Under the pieces are notes generated by a model. The model had not been told where the DNA came from. It saw only the letters and a program-made list of their open reading frames with translations, and made no database searches. From Panaeolus papilionaceus (Eukaryota; Basidiomycota; Agaricomycetes; Agaricales): a stretch of DNA of 64,000 nt. The translations under genes and the position numbers were made by a program. The stretch spans positions 62,001 through 126,000 of the forward strand of contig JADNRZ010000008.1 of NCBI GenBank assembly GCA_015501605.1. The letters run 5' to 3'. Position 1 is the stretch's first letter. Every line of letters starts with the position of its first letter. Below, piece after piece: positions 11,800 through 24,153 of the stretch.

Positions 11800-12812
11800 T
11801 CACTATGACGTTCAGAGACCTCCTTCATGGCACCCCCCACCCCAGACTGGAGATTGGGCTCCCTACCTCGTCGTCGTATCTCAGGATACTTGATGTTCCG
11901 TTCTACAGCGATTTCAACGCAAAAGTTGCCACTACTGCCACAGACATCAATACAGCTGTTCGCAGCTGCGCCTTGTTCACCAATGTTATGATGGTGTCTT
12001 GCTATCGCATCAACCGCACCACGCCTAACAGCTCAACTGCTACAGTCTACTTCTCGATTGCCGACTCCCAGTCCGGCATGCGTGCTCGTTCTCTTGCTCA
12101 CCAAAGCATGATGATTTGCTCCATTCGCACGTTGCTCCCTCGCACTGGTACTCTGTTATGCCATTGATGCTATCGGTTTGGCCACTCCACAGATCGCTGC
12201 AGGAATCTAACATATGTCTGCCCCATCTGCCACGGCCCTCATGATGAGGCTGTTCATCGCAAGATGTGCAAGCCTTGCAAGAATGGCTTCCCCAAAGTGG
12301 ATCCACCCATTGATCCTACTCCTGCTCACGAAGCATGCACACACGTCTCTCGTTGTCTCAACTGCTGTGGCAATCATGCTGCAAACTCTCGTCAATGCCC
12401 CTTCTGGAAGCACTGTTTCAACGGTGACTGGATCGCAGCCCATTATGCTGAGGCGCGCCCTGCTAAGGCGCAGCGCCCCGCTCCCTCTAACACACCACCG
12501 ACTGTGCAATGAAGGGGACGAACAATCATTGCAAAGCAGGGAGTGTTGTTAGAATTATGTCCCACAATGTTAACTGCAACTACAAGTGGGTTGCAATTAT
12601 GCTTGAACAGTTGATTGAAGAATTCAATGTTCTATTTATTCAAGAACCTCCATGGAAAGAAATTCGTATTGCTCCTTTGGCCTCGTCGCATGAGGGAGAG
12701 AAAGTCGTCGGTCCACATCTGCATCCGTCCTGGGATCTAGTGGTGCACCCCCCTCCCCAGGGAGATCAAGTGCCCCGGATGTTGGCTTATGTCTCCACTC
12801 ACTACTAACTGC
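11800..12812 (+). pseudogene. LINE C fragment: ORF1 C-terminus and start of ORF2
   Basis: This is a plus-strand Tad-like LINE piece. ORF1 sequence from 11805 contains YLRILDVPFY and TATVYFSIADSQSG. A stop at 12165 falls where the frame would otherwise read C-H-x-CYRFGHSTDRC, a zinc knuckle. The same frame continues through CPICHGPHDEAVH and CLNCCGNHAANSRQC to a stop at 12512. ORF2 then begins near 12509 with IMSHNVNCNY and VLFIQEPPWKE, the amino end of an APE-type endonuclease, and ends at about 12808. The 3' part is lost at the junction with the KDZ relic. The stop probably arose by CGA to TGA. Confidence 0.8.
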
Positions 12813-12819
12813 CAAAATT

Positions 12820-13574
12820 CTTAAGAGCCACCGACCTGTTCCTGGTACTAGTTCTATCAACCACAAGGCAACTGATCAACTTTGTCGCACATACTGCAAT
12901 CCAGGACCTGCAGATAGATCACAGCCCAACTTAGTAGTTGTGGGATACAATGCAGATAATGAGCCTTATCTTATGCATGCATTCAATACTCAAGCTTGTG
13001 AGCAATTGAATGCATGGTTAGGAGGCTTTGATTCTATTTTGAAATGTCTAAAGCTTGGCAACTTCCAATGGTTTTTACATGTGATGTTGTACTATCATTC
13101 TAAATTTGTTATCAAGAAGAAAGTTGATGGAGAAGGGGTTCATAATCCAACAGCAGCAGCTGCAGAAGAGGGCAATGATGATACTATAGATAACACTGAT
13201 TAACACAACATAGGACACTTGTAGTTTTAAGTATATACAACATAACTGAATCAAATGTTAGCACTAGCACTGGTATGAATTGATTTAAATATGAGATTTG
13301 ACTAAGTGTTTGATTGACTGCAGATCAAATGGCTTTTGACTTTTAGTTGACTGTCAATTGACTTTCAATTGACTTTCGACTGATGTTCAATTGACTGTCA
13401 ATTGACAGTCACCATAGTCGATTGACAGTCAACCAAAAGTCAATTGACAGTCAATTGACAAAACACCTCAAGGTGGGTATTTTCCAAAAAAAACATGTTT
13501 TCAAAAAAAGTCGATTGACAGTCGACTGAATGTCGGTAAGTCGATCGAACCACCTGGGCCAGTGCGAAGTACTG
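12820..13574 (+). pseudogene. KDZ-type transposase C-terminal relic with right transposon end
   Basis: An open frame to 13203 includes CRTYCNPGPADRSQPN, then NTQACEQLNAWLGGFDSIL and NFQWFLHVMLYYHSKFVIKK. This resembles, from memory, the C-terminus of KDZ (Kyakuja-Dileera-Zisupton) transposases of basidiomycetes. An acidic tail ends at TAA 13201-13203. Downstream (13320-13540) is an 11-bp-period array of TTGACTGTCAA-type words, then a terminus ending GGGCCAGTGCGAAGTACTG at 13574. Inverted, this is nearly the same as the left end of the element at 2291. The N-terminus, catalytic core and left end are missing, so only the 3' tip of the transposon remains. Confidence 0.7.
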
Positions 13575-13989
13575 CAAAGGTCAACCATTTTGTTGTTAAA
13601 GTCCACATTGCTATTCATTGCTATTCACCGTAGTGGCAGCCTATAAGAAACCCAGCTAACTAGCTGGGAACACCAGTTCCATGTTCCGAGCTAATTAGGT
13701 TTGACAGATGGGAGTCACAGGTGCATTCCCCTCATATTTCTGGGGGGGAAACTATCTAGGAAGGTGTATATCTATGTATAGAAATATGTTATAGCACTAC
13801 CACCCATGATATCCAGGTGTGGTGTCCCGGAAATGCATAATTATGGTTTCCCCTGCTAAATCTAGGCTGAAGGTTTGTTTACATGTATTTACCCATGAAA
13901 TCTAAGAACCTGGACCATTATCTATGCTCTTCACTCTTATCTATTCTAAAGGTCCACTATCTACATTTCTCCTGCAGATTGACTGCCTA
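13575..13989. other. Unassigned transposon-derived spacer
   Basis: I recognise no gene or element here. There is a short palindrome (AGCTAACTAGCT near 13655) and an AT-rich tract. It lies between the right KDZ terminus and the first recognisable LINE B sequence, so it could be the 5' part of LINE B or of the older gag element into which LINE B fell. Confidence 0.5.
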
Positions 13990-14549
13990 AGACCCCACTG
14001 CCAAAACCCAGTCTGGACACATGAGGGTGGACTGCCTAAACCCAGTGGTTCATGTATGAAGGTGGCTCATAGAGGTGGGAGTGCAGTCATGGAGATCGAC
14101 ACCAACCTCCTCCAGCTTGATGAACCAATGCAGGGATTCCCTCCAGAGGCTTGTCCAGGCCACTGCTTGCTTGATTGTTTTCACAATTGCATTGTCACCA
14201 GGAGCACCATACCAGGCACAAGTGCTGAAACGCACTGCAACAAGTTGGACATTCAGTGCACTATTTCCTTAGCCTTGTGCCAGGAGGGTTGCACACACAT
14301 CGCGGTATTCACTGATAGCTTGGGCATGGCCATGCGATCTGTGGATCCATCTGTTGGTCCTGGGCAGGTGCATGCCCTGGCCAACTGTCATCTGCTAGCT
14401 GAGTGGTTCTCCAGGAGCGAAGACCACTTGCTCACCTTTGTCCATGTGCCATCGACAATTCGTTGGGCACCCCACTACAAAGCTCACTGCATGGCACGTC
14501 AGCTCACTGTCTCTGTTGGTTGCAAAGTCAACACTACCCTCTCCTGGCT
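13990..14549 (+). pseudogene. LINE B ORF2, RNase H part (5' half of split copy)
   Basis: This second Tad-like family on the plus strand encodes a segment ending LLQLDEPMQGFPPE, the RT C-terminal tail. RNase H-like motifs follow: AVFTDSLGMAMR (near 14310) and HVPSTIRWAPHYKAH (near 14450). At 14549 the frame is interrupted by LINE A-3 and resumes at 16923. The rejoined reading continues NTTLSW into LCCEADARC, parallel to TTLTWLCDFADC of LINE A-2. The apparent long ORF 13924-14829 is therefore a fusion of LINE B with the inserted LINE A-3. Confidence 0.82.
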
Positions 14550-15847
14550 AATCTGTCTCGCGCTGTGCAAGGCTATCACCTTCCCAAGATGTGAGCAGGT
14601 CTATCTCTTTTCTGATTGCATGCCCGCTATTAGGCTTGCATTGGATTGCACAGAACATGGAGGCCAGGAACACAGCCTGGCCATCATACATGCCCTAGCC
14701 ACTTGGCTCCCACAGGGAGCCAACCGACAAGTACTCTTTGTACACACCCCCTCCCAGCTTCACTGGGGCCCACAGGAGAAAGCTCACAAGGCTGTCGGGT
14801 CTCTTCCCAGCATCCGCATCAGTACATGACCATGCACGACGCTTACATGGCTCTGCAACTTTGCAGATCGCAAAGCACTCTTGCTCTGGGACATGCAGTT
14901 CTCAGATCAATCATACAGGGGCAAACAGTTTATGCCCCTGCATGATGTGCATGGCCGTCTTCTCAAGCCCACCACCAAGAAGGGTGGGTCTTGGTTACCA
15001 GCGTTCAAAGTGGGTCCCCCCTCTTTGACCGCTCGCGCGGTTCGTTGTATAATGGGCCACGCTCCCATCGGCGAATACTATCACTGCATGCAATTCAACC
15101 TCCCAGCCCCCCAGTGCGTCTGTGGACGATTCGGGTGGCACTCACACATCTTGTGCTGTTGTAAGAAATTCAAGGCACACTGCAGTTATCCCTGGGACAC
15201 TTGGGAGTTAAACGGATTCTTGAACGTGCACCCCCACATGTTCTCCTTCTCCGCTATACGCCCCGACCGCCCTTGGGAGGACGTGGGTGTAGGATGATGT
15301 GCTGAAGATGGGCGCTTGTTGGGGTCCCAACAGCGTGTGTGGTCGAGACGATGGTTCGTCACCCAAGTGGTCCTTAACTGGATGCCAGCGACGGTGCCCT
15401 TGCGTGCTGGAAGCTTGGGCGTTATAACCAGTGGTCGGGGAGCATGCTTCGGTATGTACACGGACTAGAGTTTAGCTGCCCATTGCCCATGCGGTTCGTC
15501 TGTGAGGTAACTCAAGGGCTTTGGCCAGTAGGCGCCCCCTCAGGCTCGCCCTCTCTTCGTGATCGGCAACTGCGTCGAGGTGTGTTAACACCAATGACAT
15601 GTGGATCGCCACACTTAACGGACACCTGCTTCGGTGGGATATGTCCTTATCACCGCACAATCGGCTTTGATATCTTGCCCTACAACACTGCTCGCCCTTC
15701 AGGCTCGCCTTGTGCCTGCCATAGTATATACCCAACTTAATTGGGGAGTAGTCATTCCTAGTATTTGTACTTCGTTTGTATTTACTGTGATCCGACCAGA
15801 CTGTCAGCTGCGCACCAGTATATAAATTGTTGAACCAAAAAAAAAAA
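14550..15847 (+). mobile_element. 5'-truncated LINE A copy A-3 inside LINE B
   Basis: The insertion is bounded by a 13-bp duplication CCCTCTCCTGGCT (14537-14549 and 15848-15860) and ends in a poly(A) run (15838-15847) after TATATAAATTGTTGAACC. It carries the end of RNase H (LFSDCMPAIRLALDC, HTPSQLHWGPQEKAH). The C-terminal ORF2 zinc region follows (14881-15297, PAPQCVCGRFGWHSHILCCC), then a 540-bp 3' UTR. 5' truncation with poly(A) and a long target duplication is the standard LINE integration product. The 3' UTR matches the left edge of A-1 (29-480) and A-2 (25341-25760). Confidence 0.9.
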
Positions 15848-15866
15848 CCCTCTCCTGGCTTTGTTG

Positions 15867-16914
15867 CAGTACTTCACACTAACACCAGCCTTTTGGCTGA
15901 GCCTCAGCCGAGTATCGGCTCATCAGCTGAGCCTCAGCTCAACCTCAGTTTAATAATATATTTTGAAAAGAAATGCTTTTTATCAGCTGAACATCAGCTG
16001 AGCATCAGCTGAGTATCAGCTCAACATCAGCTGAAAATCAGCTGAGTATCAGATACTGGTTGTTATGACTGTTTCACTTTCTCATCATATACATGTACTA
16101 CCACCTCCCCATGTACTTGACAATACTTGTGACAGTGACATGTCACATCATACACTAGTCTATATTATCACATATTACATACTTAGATATAACTGTAATT
16201 TCTTTAGTCTATAGTATTTGTGACAATAAATATGACAGTGACTACATGTCGCACAGGTATTGCCAAAAGTATGTGGATGTGACCTAATATTTGTCACATG
16301 TCATGTAGTCACAGCAGTTTATGTTGGCTTAAATTAGATTTTGAATTGTGACATGTTACATACATGTCATACACCTAGCTAAATTAGGAAGCATTGTATT
16401 AGTAATTTAGTAATTGTATACCTGGGGATTGCTGATAGATTTCCCAATATTACTAATTCTCTTGGCAAATGTGTCACAATATATTATCTAATATGTCACA
16501 ACAAAGCCACCAAACAAGCCATGCAGGCATGACAAACTGTATTATGTAATAATATAGGTAGAAAACTGCAAAGAACAATAACACAACCAATACATATAGA
16601 TTATGAGCTGATATTCAGCTGATCATCAGCTGAGCCTCAGCTGAGCCTCAGTTCTGTGAACCTATAATACTTGGCCGAAAGAACCGAAACTACTAGCCGA
16701 GACCTCAGCTGAGTATCAGTTCAACCTCAGCCAATCCTCAGCCAATCCTCAGTTCATTAGTTTATAAAGCTAATCACTAAACTATATGATAAGCAAAAAT
16801 ATTAATTTATGAACTGATAATCAGCTGATGAACCGATACTCAGCCGATACTCAGCTGACGAACTGATCATCGGCTGAGCCTCAGCCGAAAAGTTTGGGTT
16901 AGTGTAAAGTCCTC
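15867..16914. mobile_element. Non-autonomous TIR element 2 (CAGCTGAG-type arrays)
   Basis: The element is 1,048 bp with exact 8-bp duplications CTTTGTTG (15859-15866 and 16915-16922). The left end begins CAGTACTTCACACTAACACC; the right end read inward begins GAGGACTTTACACTAACCC. Both subterminal regions hold long arrays of CAGCTGAGCCT/CAGCTGAGTAT words at 11-bp spacing (15894-16050 and 16604-16890). The core carries TGTGACATGTCACA-type palindromes like element 1. There is no coding capacity. It sits 6 bp beyond the LINE A-3 duplication, within LINE B. Confidence 0.88.
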
Positions 16915-16922
16915 CTTTGTTG

Positions 16923-17755
16923 CGAGGCTGATGCTAGGTGCGAAGGGGCATGGACTCGGCAGTTCATGGCTCCACAAGCGCGAGGGCATCACTTTTTGGT
17001 GCTCAAGTCCCTCAAGGACATCAAAATCACTCCAACTGCTGCAAAGTCTGGCCATTGGATCCCTCGAATTGACAAGTCCCCTACATTAACAGCTCGTGCT
17101 GTGCATTGCATCACCAACCATGCTCTGATGGGCTCATATTATGCGCACTTCAAACCTCTAGAACCCACGGCCTGCCCCTGCAGCTCACCACACATGGACC
17201 GACTCCACATTCTTGCCTGATGTCGCTTGTTCAAAGGCAAATCTGTTCCATCAACTCTTGTTGGGTTGCTGTGCTTCCTCAAGGATAACCCTGCTGTGTT
17301 CTCCTTCACCAAGCCTTACAATCGCACTGGGTATGGCTGAGTGGATGGAGGGGGCTGGGTTATCATCCTCTGGCACTTCCCAACACTGTGCTTTGGCATG
17401 TGTGCTAGTAAGTTGTTCTGGATGTAGATGTTTACTGTGATTCAACACATACATCTTTGGCAGGCACCCCTCTCCCTTTGGTTTCTTTCACCACCACTCC
17501 TCTGCACTGCTGCTTCACAGCAATGTTTCTGTCCTGGATTTAGGCAAGCTATGCTTCACAACCACTGCCCTTAGGTCCCCTTCTGAGCTTGGAGCAGCTC
17601 TTGAGCCCCCTTCATTTCTTGATACAATTGGAGTATTTAGTAGGAGTTGGTGTATATGTAGTCTATCTCATGTATATTAGCAATGATCACAACTGGACTG
17701 CTAACAAGCCCCAGTATATAAATTGTTGATTTTAAAAAAAAAAAAGAAAAAAGAC
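16923..17755 (+). pseudogene. LINE B ORF2 C-terminus and 3' UTR (3' half of split copy)
   Basis: This continues LINE B after the nested elements. The frame reads GHWIPRIDKSPTLTARAVHC, collinear with GSWLPAFKVGPPSLTARAVRC of LINE A. CPCSSPHMDRLHIL and LFKGKSV follow, the C-terminal zinc-binding tail of ORF2, with a stop at 17218. The 3' UTR ends in TATATAAATTGTTGA and a poly(A)-rich tail (about 17734-17755), the same tail motif as LINE A. That points to shared recognition by related RTs. Confidence 0.75.
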
Positions 17756-17756
17756 T

Positions 17757-18194
17757 GTCACAAACGACTCATGGAGCTCATAACCCAGCAAAGGAAGAAG
17801 TATGCCAAACACAAACCCAACGACACCTACTCCTTCAAACACAACAAAAGCTTCTTCTATGACTACTCCTACCCTGTTCCACAATGCCCCACCTTCCAAG
17901 AATTCTTCTCCTGAAAACCTGAAAATATTCTCGAAAACCTACATTATTCCATCAAACCCACCATCATTGCCTTCCTCAAACTTGGACAACACCTCTGCTG
18001 CAGATGTTCAACCACTGACCATTTCCAAGAAAATTGCCCTCACTATTCTTGTTGGAATTGTCACAAGAAGGCACCTGGTCATCATCTCAACAATTGCCCA
18101 CAACCTGCTGTCAAAGTCAACAAAGCCAAAAAGAAGAGCACTTCTCAACAACCATCCAATCCCTGGGGTAGAAACAAACCATGCGAATCCACAT
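17757..18194 (+). pseudogene. LTR-element gag remnant, zinc-knuckle part
   Basis: A degraded Gag-like frame has a stop near 17912. It then reads CCRCSTTDHFQENCPHYSC and CWNCHKKAPGHHLNNC, two CCHC zinc knuckles, followed by a basic Lys/Ser/Gln tail. It is cut at GAATCCACAT (18185-18194) by insertion of LINE A-2. The same frame resumes after the second duplication copy at 27116. Its 5' end is lost at the LINE B poly(A). Confidence 0.7.
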
Positions 18195-18294
18195 TCTTTT
18201 TTTTTTTTGGTTCAACAATTTATATACCAGTGTGTGGCTGGCAGTCCGGTTGGATCACAGTAAATACAAACGAAGTACGAATACTAGGGAGGAC

Positions 18295-18700
18295 TGTAAG
18301 GGCACCTCAGACACACACAAGTCCTGGGGGAGATCCAAAGATATATATCAGCTCTACATAAATACAGGAAGTATACTCACCTGGGGGAGATCCAAAGAGA
18401 AAGAGGTAAAGGATCAAACCCAGGTGGAACAGCTATTTAAGTGATGAGCTGGCATTGGCATCAGCCTTGATGCCAAACAATGCCTTTGGGAATAAACAAA
18501 GGGAAACACAAAGGAATGACTATGAAACAGTGGCAACAACTAAATGATGAATGAGTGGCAACTAAAGGAGAGTGTAATATAATATATATGAGTCCATGGT
18601 ATGTCCAGATAATGAAATAGAGAAAGGAAAATAGGGGGAAAGAGAGACAGAGAGACAATAATAAGGAAAACAATAGGAGGTAGCAGGAGATCCCCTGACA
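18295..18700 (-). repeat. gypsy-1 3' LTR
   Basis: This 406-bp LTR carries the terminal dinucleotides TG/CA and is the downstream copy relative to the minus-strand gag-pol. The plus-strand reading starts TGTAAGGGCACCTCAGACAC and ends GGAGATCCCCTGACA. Confidence 0.96.
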
Positions 18701-18711
18701 TTACCCCCCCT

Positions 18712-21700
18712 CTAGGATTGCTTCGCCCTCGAAGCATGAAGTCCAGCCTGTTTATAAGGAATATGAGCATAGGTGGTCCTGATAACCTTTGGAGCCTTAG
18801 GATTCTCTGCATAGAAGTCTTTGATGAGGTCAGGAGCATGGACATCGTCAGCTGGTTCCCAAGAATTCCAACCAGCATCGTATCCTTCCCATTTGATCAG
18901 GTATCGAAGTTTGCCTCTGATGAACTTGCTGTTCAAAATCTTCTCCACAACAAACTCTTCAACATTGTCAACAAGCACAGGAGGTGGGGGTGGCTTGGCT
19001 CTTCGACCAGAGATGGGGTCATAAGGAGCAGGAGTGAGTCTGACAACATGGAAGACTGGATGGATGCGGGAGAGGGATTTAGGAAGCTGAAGACGGTAGG
19101 CATTCTTTCCAACACTAGAAATGACTGGGTAAGGACCAACTCGCTTGTGGGAGAGCTTCTTGGATGGCCGAGTGGTTTGGATGTCTGAGGCATCAAGGTA
19201 GACACGATCTCCAGGCTTGATCTCAGGAGCCTTGGTGCGACGCCGGTTGTAGTACCTAGCCATGTCCTCCTTAGCAGCTGCTAAGGCAGCACGTGCTTCC
19301 TCAAGAGCAGTCTTCATCCTATCAGTGAACTCATTCACAGTTTCCATCCGGGAGGGAGGAAGGGGTTCAAAGCCCATGCGAGGATGTTGACCAGAGTCTA
19401 GAAGGAAGGGAGTCTGCTGGGTGGAGGAGTGGACATGGTTGTTGTAGGCAAACTCGGCCATGGAAAGGATGTCATACCAGTCATCCTGTCGCTCAGAGAT
19501 GTAGAGCCTGAGGTATTGTTCCAACTCCTGGTTGACACGCTCAGTCTGCCCATCAGTTTGAGGGTGATAGGCAGTGCTACGAGCTGGCTCAATCCCAAGC
19601 AGCCTGTAGAGCTCAGTAGTGAACTCTGCAATGAACTGTGGACCACGATCAGAGACTACCTTGGATGGGAGGCCATGGAGTTTCCAGATATGGTCACGAT
19701 ACATGCGGGCAGTGCCTAGGGCAGAGACAGTGGTAGTGGTAGCAGTGAAGTGGGCGCGTTTGGAAAGGGAGTCAACAACAACCATAATGGCATCATAACC
19801 ATTGGACTCAGGAAGCTCGACAATGAAGTCCACACTGATATGGTCCCAACGGCGGTCAGGAACAGCAAGGGGCTCAAGCTCTCCAAGGGGTCGCTGCCTG
19901 ATGGTCTTGGTCCTAAGACACATGTCACAGGTGCTGGTGTAGAGTCCAATGAACTTAGACATGCGTGGCCACCAGTAGTTCCTAGACACAAGCTCCAAGG
20001 TCTTCCAACGTCCAGGGTGTCCAGCAAGAGTGGAGTCATGACAGAGAGCCACAATGCGACGACGAAGATCACCACCTGGTGGAACATAGAGCTTTCCACA
20101 GAAGTAGATAAGACCATCAGCTTCATCCCACTCTGAGGAGCGAAGAGACTGAGATCCAGTCTTTCTGAGTGCCTTGACTGCCTTGGCCACAGTGTCCTCA
20201 AGATCAGAGGCCTCCTTGGAATGTCGACGGATCTCACAAACCAGAGAGCGTTCCTGTCCAACAAATTCCAGACCTTCTAGTGCACGAACTGCAAACATCC
20301 CTGGGGTGAGGAGGGTGATGTTCTGGTTGTCACGTTCACTAGAACCATGGTCAGACCGACGTGAGAGGGCATCTGCTTTTCCCATAGTAGCTCCTGCCTT
20401 GTGCTGCATGACAAAGTCAAAGCGGGCCAGAGTGAGAGACCAGCGGGCTTGCCTGCGGTTGAGGTTCTGAGACGACATGAAGTATTCCAAGTTCTTGTGG
20501 TCAGTCCAGATCTCGAACTTGTGGCGGGCACCCTCAAGGAAGTGTCTCCATTCCTGCAAGGCTCGAATGATTGCAAGCATTTCCTTGTCATGAATCTCAT
20601 AATTCCTTTCGACAGGAGAGAGTGACTTGGAAAAGAAAGCGATTGGATGCCACTTTCCATCTTCTGGAGACTGCTGAGAGAGTACAGCACCAGTGGCGAA
20701 GTCTGAAGAGTCAGCTTCAAGCCGGAAAGGGAGATCGTCATTGGGAGCGGCAAGGACAGGGGAGGAGGTGACAGCATCCTTGATGGACTGGAAGGCAGTA
20801 GCGGCAGCAGGAGACCAGGAAAACTCAGTGGAGCTCTTGGTGAGATCAAAGAGGGGACGTGCATGATGAGAGAAGTCCTTGATGAACCGTCGATAGAAGT
20901 TGGCAAAACCCAGGAAAGATTGGACTTCTTTCCTATTGGTGGGGGTGGGCCATTGAGCAACTCCAGCAACTTTGACAGGATCCATCTCGACTCGGTTCTC
21001 AGCAACGATAAGCCCAAGGTACTCAATGCGTGTCTTCTCAAACTCGCATTTCTCCAGGCGGAGGCAGAGACCATGTTCCTCTAGACGCTTCAGGACCCTA
21101 TGAGTGACCTCTCGATGCTCAGGAATATCCTTGGTGAAGATCAGGATGTCATCCAGATATACCACAACCACACCTTCAGAGATCATGTCTTGGAAGATCT
21201 CGTTCATCATGGTTTGGAAGGTGGCAGGACTGTTGGTGAGACCAAAGAACATGACAAGAGGTTCGAAGAGACCTCTGTGAGTGCGAAAAGCAGCCTTCCA
21301 CTCATCTCCTTCTTTGATGCGGACATTGTTGAAACCCCAACGAATGTCAAGCTTGGTGAAGTAGCGCGCACCACGAAGTTGGTTGATAAGGTCAGAGATG
21401 AGAGGGAGAGGGTACTTGTTCTTCACAGTCATATCATTGAGCATGCGATAGTCCTGGACCAGACGAAGGGAGCCATCCTTTTTCTTCACAAAGAAGACTG
21501 GTGATGCCATGGGGGACTTGGAGCGGCGAATCTTTCCCTGAGCCTCGTTCTCAGCAAGGAAGCGCTCAGCCTCTTCACGTTCTGCAGGGTTTAATGGGTA
21601 AACCTTGCATCCCTTGGGTTGAGCTCCAGGAATGAGCTCAATCGCATGATCCCAAGGCCTTCTCTCAGGAAGCTTAAGAAACTCAGCTTCAGAGAAGACA

Positions 21701-24023
21701 CGATGGAAGAGACTCTGATAGTCAGGGACTGGACCATGAGGTGAGGAAGGGAGAGTGGTCTGTTCTGGTTGAGGAGCAGAGTTACGCAAGAAACCTTCAG
21801 CCAGGCGTTGACTGATGGTTGAAGTAGCGTTGATATACTCTTCAGCTTCCTCAGGGAGTAAGCCAGAGACCCAGACACGATCACCTTCCTCAAGATCGAA
21901 TGGCAGATCAGAGGACTCAAGATCATCAGAATCTTCAGGGGAAGACTCTTCAGGGGTGAGAGAGGGGGCAGGACCAGAGCGGCAGGCATTCACCTTGGCT
22001 TCTTCCTTACGAGCAGCCTTCTTTTCCTCATTGAGTTCCTTCTTGCAACCAAAGCATCGACTGCTAGGCTTGCAACGAGACATCTTGACTTCTCCAGTTT
22101 CCCAATTGACTTCAGGATTGTGATCCCTGAACCAAGTGTATCCAATGATCAGCTTCTGCTTCCCTAAGCCCGTGACACAGAAGAGTGCGCGTTCTGTGTG
22201 GCCGTTGTACCGGAGGATCAAGTCAACCACCTCAGTAATTGAACCAGACTCGTTGAGCGTTCCATCCACGTTACGAACAGGGATGGGGCGGCTGAGCTTC
22301 CTGGTGGCAATTCGGTTGGACTTGACGTACTCTCGATCAATGAACAGACCAGTAGCGCCAGTGTCAAGCAAGGCCTTAACAGATCGAGCTTCATGGGAGT
22401 CGGTGGTCTCTATCTCAACCTTCAGGTGAAGGGAGCTAGGTCCAGGTGCAAGAGAAGAGATGGTGCACGAGGATGGAAGGCGACGACATTCCCATTTGGA
22501 GCGACGAGGTAGGCGGGGCGGAGCAGAAGGATCATGGAGGGAGGATGGAGAGGAGGGAACCTTGTCTTCATCTGGGAGAGATAGAGTCTCATCAACCAGA
22601 GGGCATACCGATTACGAGAGTCGAGAATGACTTTAGGACAAGGTAGAGGTGGAGCTTGTGCAGGCGTTTGCACAGAGACTTCACTTGTCACAGGCTTTCG
22701 TAAGGGGGCATGAGTGGTGCGAATAGACAAAGGACCAGGGGAGGGGTCAAGGAAATGTGAGAAGGAAGGAGGAAGAGAAGAGAGTGGGCTAGGCACAGGA
22801 GGAGGAGGCTGCGGATGGAAGGTGTCATTAGCAGCCAAGTTGAGAGCAACAAGGCGGGCCAATTCATACCAGCCAGAGGGATCGTTATGAGCTGGATGTG
22901 AAGCTACCCGTTTACTGAGATGATCAGTGATAGAGGGGTGGAGGCCACGACGGAACTTGACCACGATGTAGGAGGGGTCAGAGTAGCCAGCTTCAGCAAC
23001 AAGGTCACGGAAGGAGTCGACATAATCGTCAACAGAACGATCCCCTTGGAAGTAGGAGGTACCTTCCAAGATGAGGGCAGCAGTTTCCTGCTCACGCAAG
23101 GGGAAGAACTCTTTGCGAAAGTCTTCAGCAAAGTGATCCCAAGTTGCGTAAGGGGAGGAACCTTCCTCAATGAGCTCAAAGATCCTGCAGGACCATAGAG
23201 CAGCTCGACCAGCAGACATGAACGTGAGGGCCCAACTAATCATGGTGGACTCGTCAGGAAAAAGATCTGGACAGAGTCTGAAGTAACCCATGAGAGAGTT
23301 GTAGAAGGCTTTGCCCTTGAGACGATCACCATCATACCGGGGAGGAGGAGCTGGCCTAACCTTTTCTGCAATCATCAAAGGAGTCCCAAGACGATGAGAA
23401 GAAGGGGCAGAGGGATGCACTACTCCACTAGGATAACCAGAAGAGGCAGTGAGGAGAGGGGAAGACACTATTCCACTGGGGCAACCAGAAGAGACAGTGG
23501 GGAGGGGAGGATCCACTCTATTGGATGACCGAATAGAAGTGGGGGGAAGAGGAAGACTACTACTAGAAGAAAGAGAAGAAGAAGAAGAATGTTCCATTGG
23601 TACACTAATAAAATGAGAAGAAGAAGAAAGAGGGTGAGGAGAAGGTGAAGATTGTTCCATGTTTACACTAGGTAAAGGGAAAGAAGAAGAAGGGGAAAAG
23701 TTTCTATCTACAGTTCCATGGTTTAAAGAGTGTAGTATCCCATCTGTCAGCTGTCCAACAGAGTGGGAAGGGAGTGGGGGAAAAGTAGAAGAAACAGGAG
23801 AGGAAGAAGGGGAGGAAGAAGAAAGAGAAAGGGAAAGGGAAGAAGGAGGATTAAAGGTAGAAGAAAAATAATGAAGCAAGGAAAGAACAGAAGACCTCAA
23901 GTGGGAGATAGCTACCTGTTGGGATTCCTGCTGAGCAAGCATGGAGGATACCTGGTCTTCCAGGGAAGGCAACTGAGACAGAGAGACAGAAGCAGCTGGA
24001 GGTGGTGAAGTATGGAGATCCAT
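18712..24023 (-). pseudogene. gypsy-1 gag-pol with one frame-shifting lesion
   Basis: Gag starts at the ATG at 24023. It has a Ser/Pro-rich N-terminus, then a retrotransposon Gag domain (WDHFAEDFRKEF, DDYVDSFRDL). Pol follows with protease LLDTGATG (22370), RT with VVVYLDDILIF (near 21150) and RNase H LEADSSDFATGAVLSQ (near 20700). The integrase zinc region and core (SVDFIVELP, VSDRGPQF) come next. A chromodomain (VEKILNSKFIRGKLRYLIKW) lies near the C-terminus, ending at 18712. A G run at 22601-22603 is one base shorter than in copy 2, so Gag shifts frame about 75 codons before protease. Copy 2 keeps one open frame across this point, so the ancestral element probably had a single gag-pol ORF. 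Otherwise pol is open for about 1,220 codons. Confidence 0.93.
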
Positions 24024-24153
24024 GGTTGCCAGACAGGGAGAAGAGAGGAGAGGGAGAAAGCACAGAGTCTATAATGCAGCTGAACAGAAGAAGCAGAACA
24101 GAGGATGTAACAGACTGTATGCAGTCTCAGTCTCCAAGGTGACCTCTTTCTAC

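Noticed and set aside
13924..14829. A 301-codon host gene with two RNase H modules
   Set aside because: A 13-bp target duplication and poly(A) show it is LINE A-3 inserted in LINE B.
18712..21074. Long antisense ORFs opposite the gypsy pol (for example 20277-21074 minus in another frame, and 19750-20136 plus)
   Set aside because: They are alternative frames of a conserved pol sequence and appear in both copies only because pol does.
22416..24023. Programmed frameshifting between Gag and Pol in gypsy-1
   Set aside because: Copy 2 reads Gag into protease in one frame through the same place. The difference is a single missing G in a run, so a lesion or read error is simpler.
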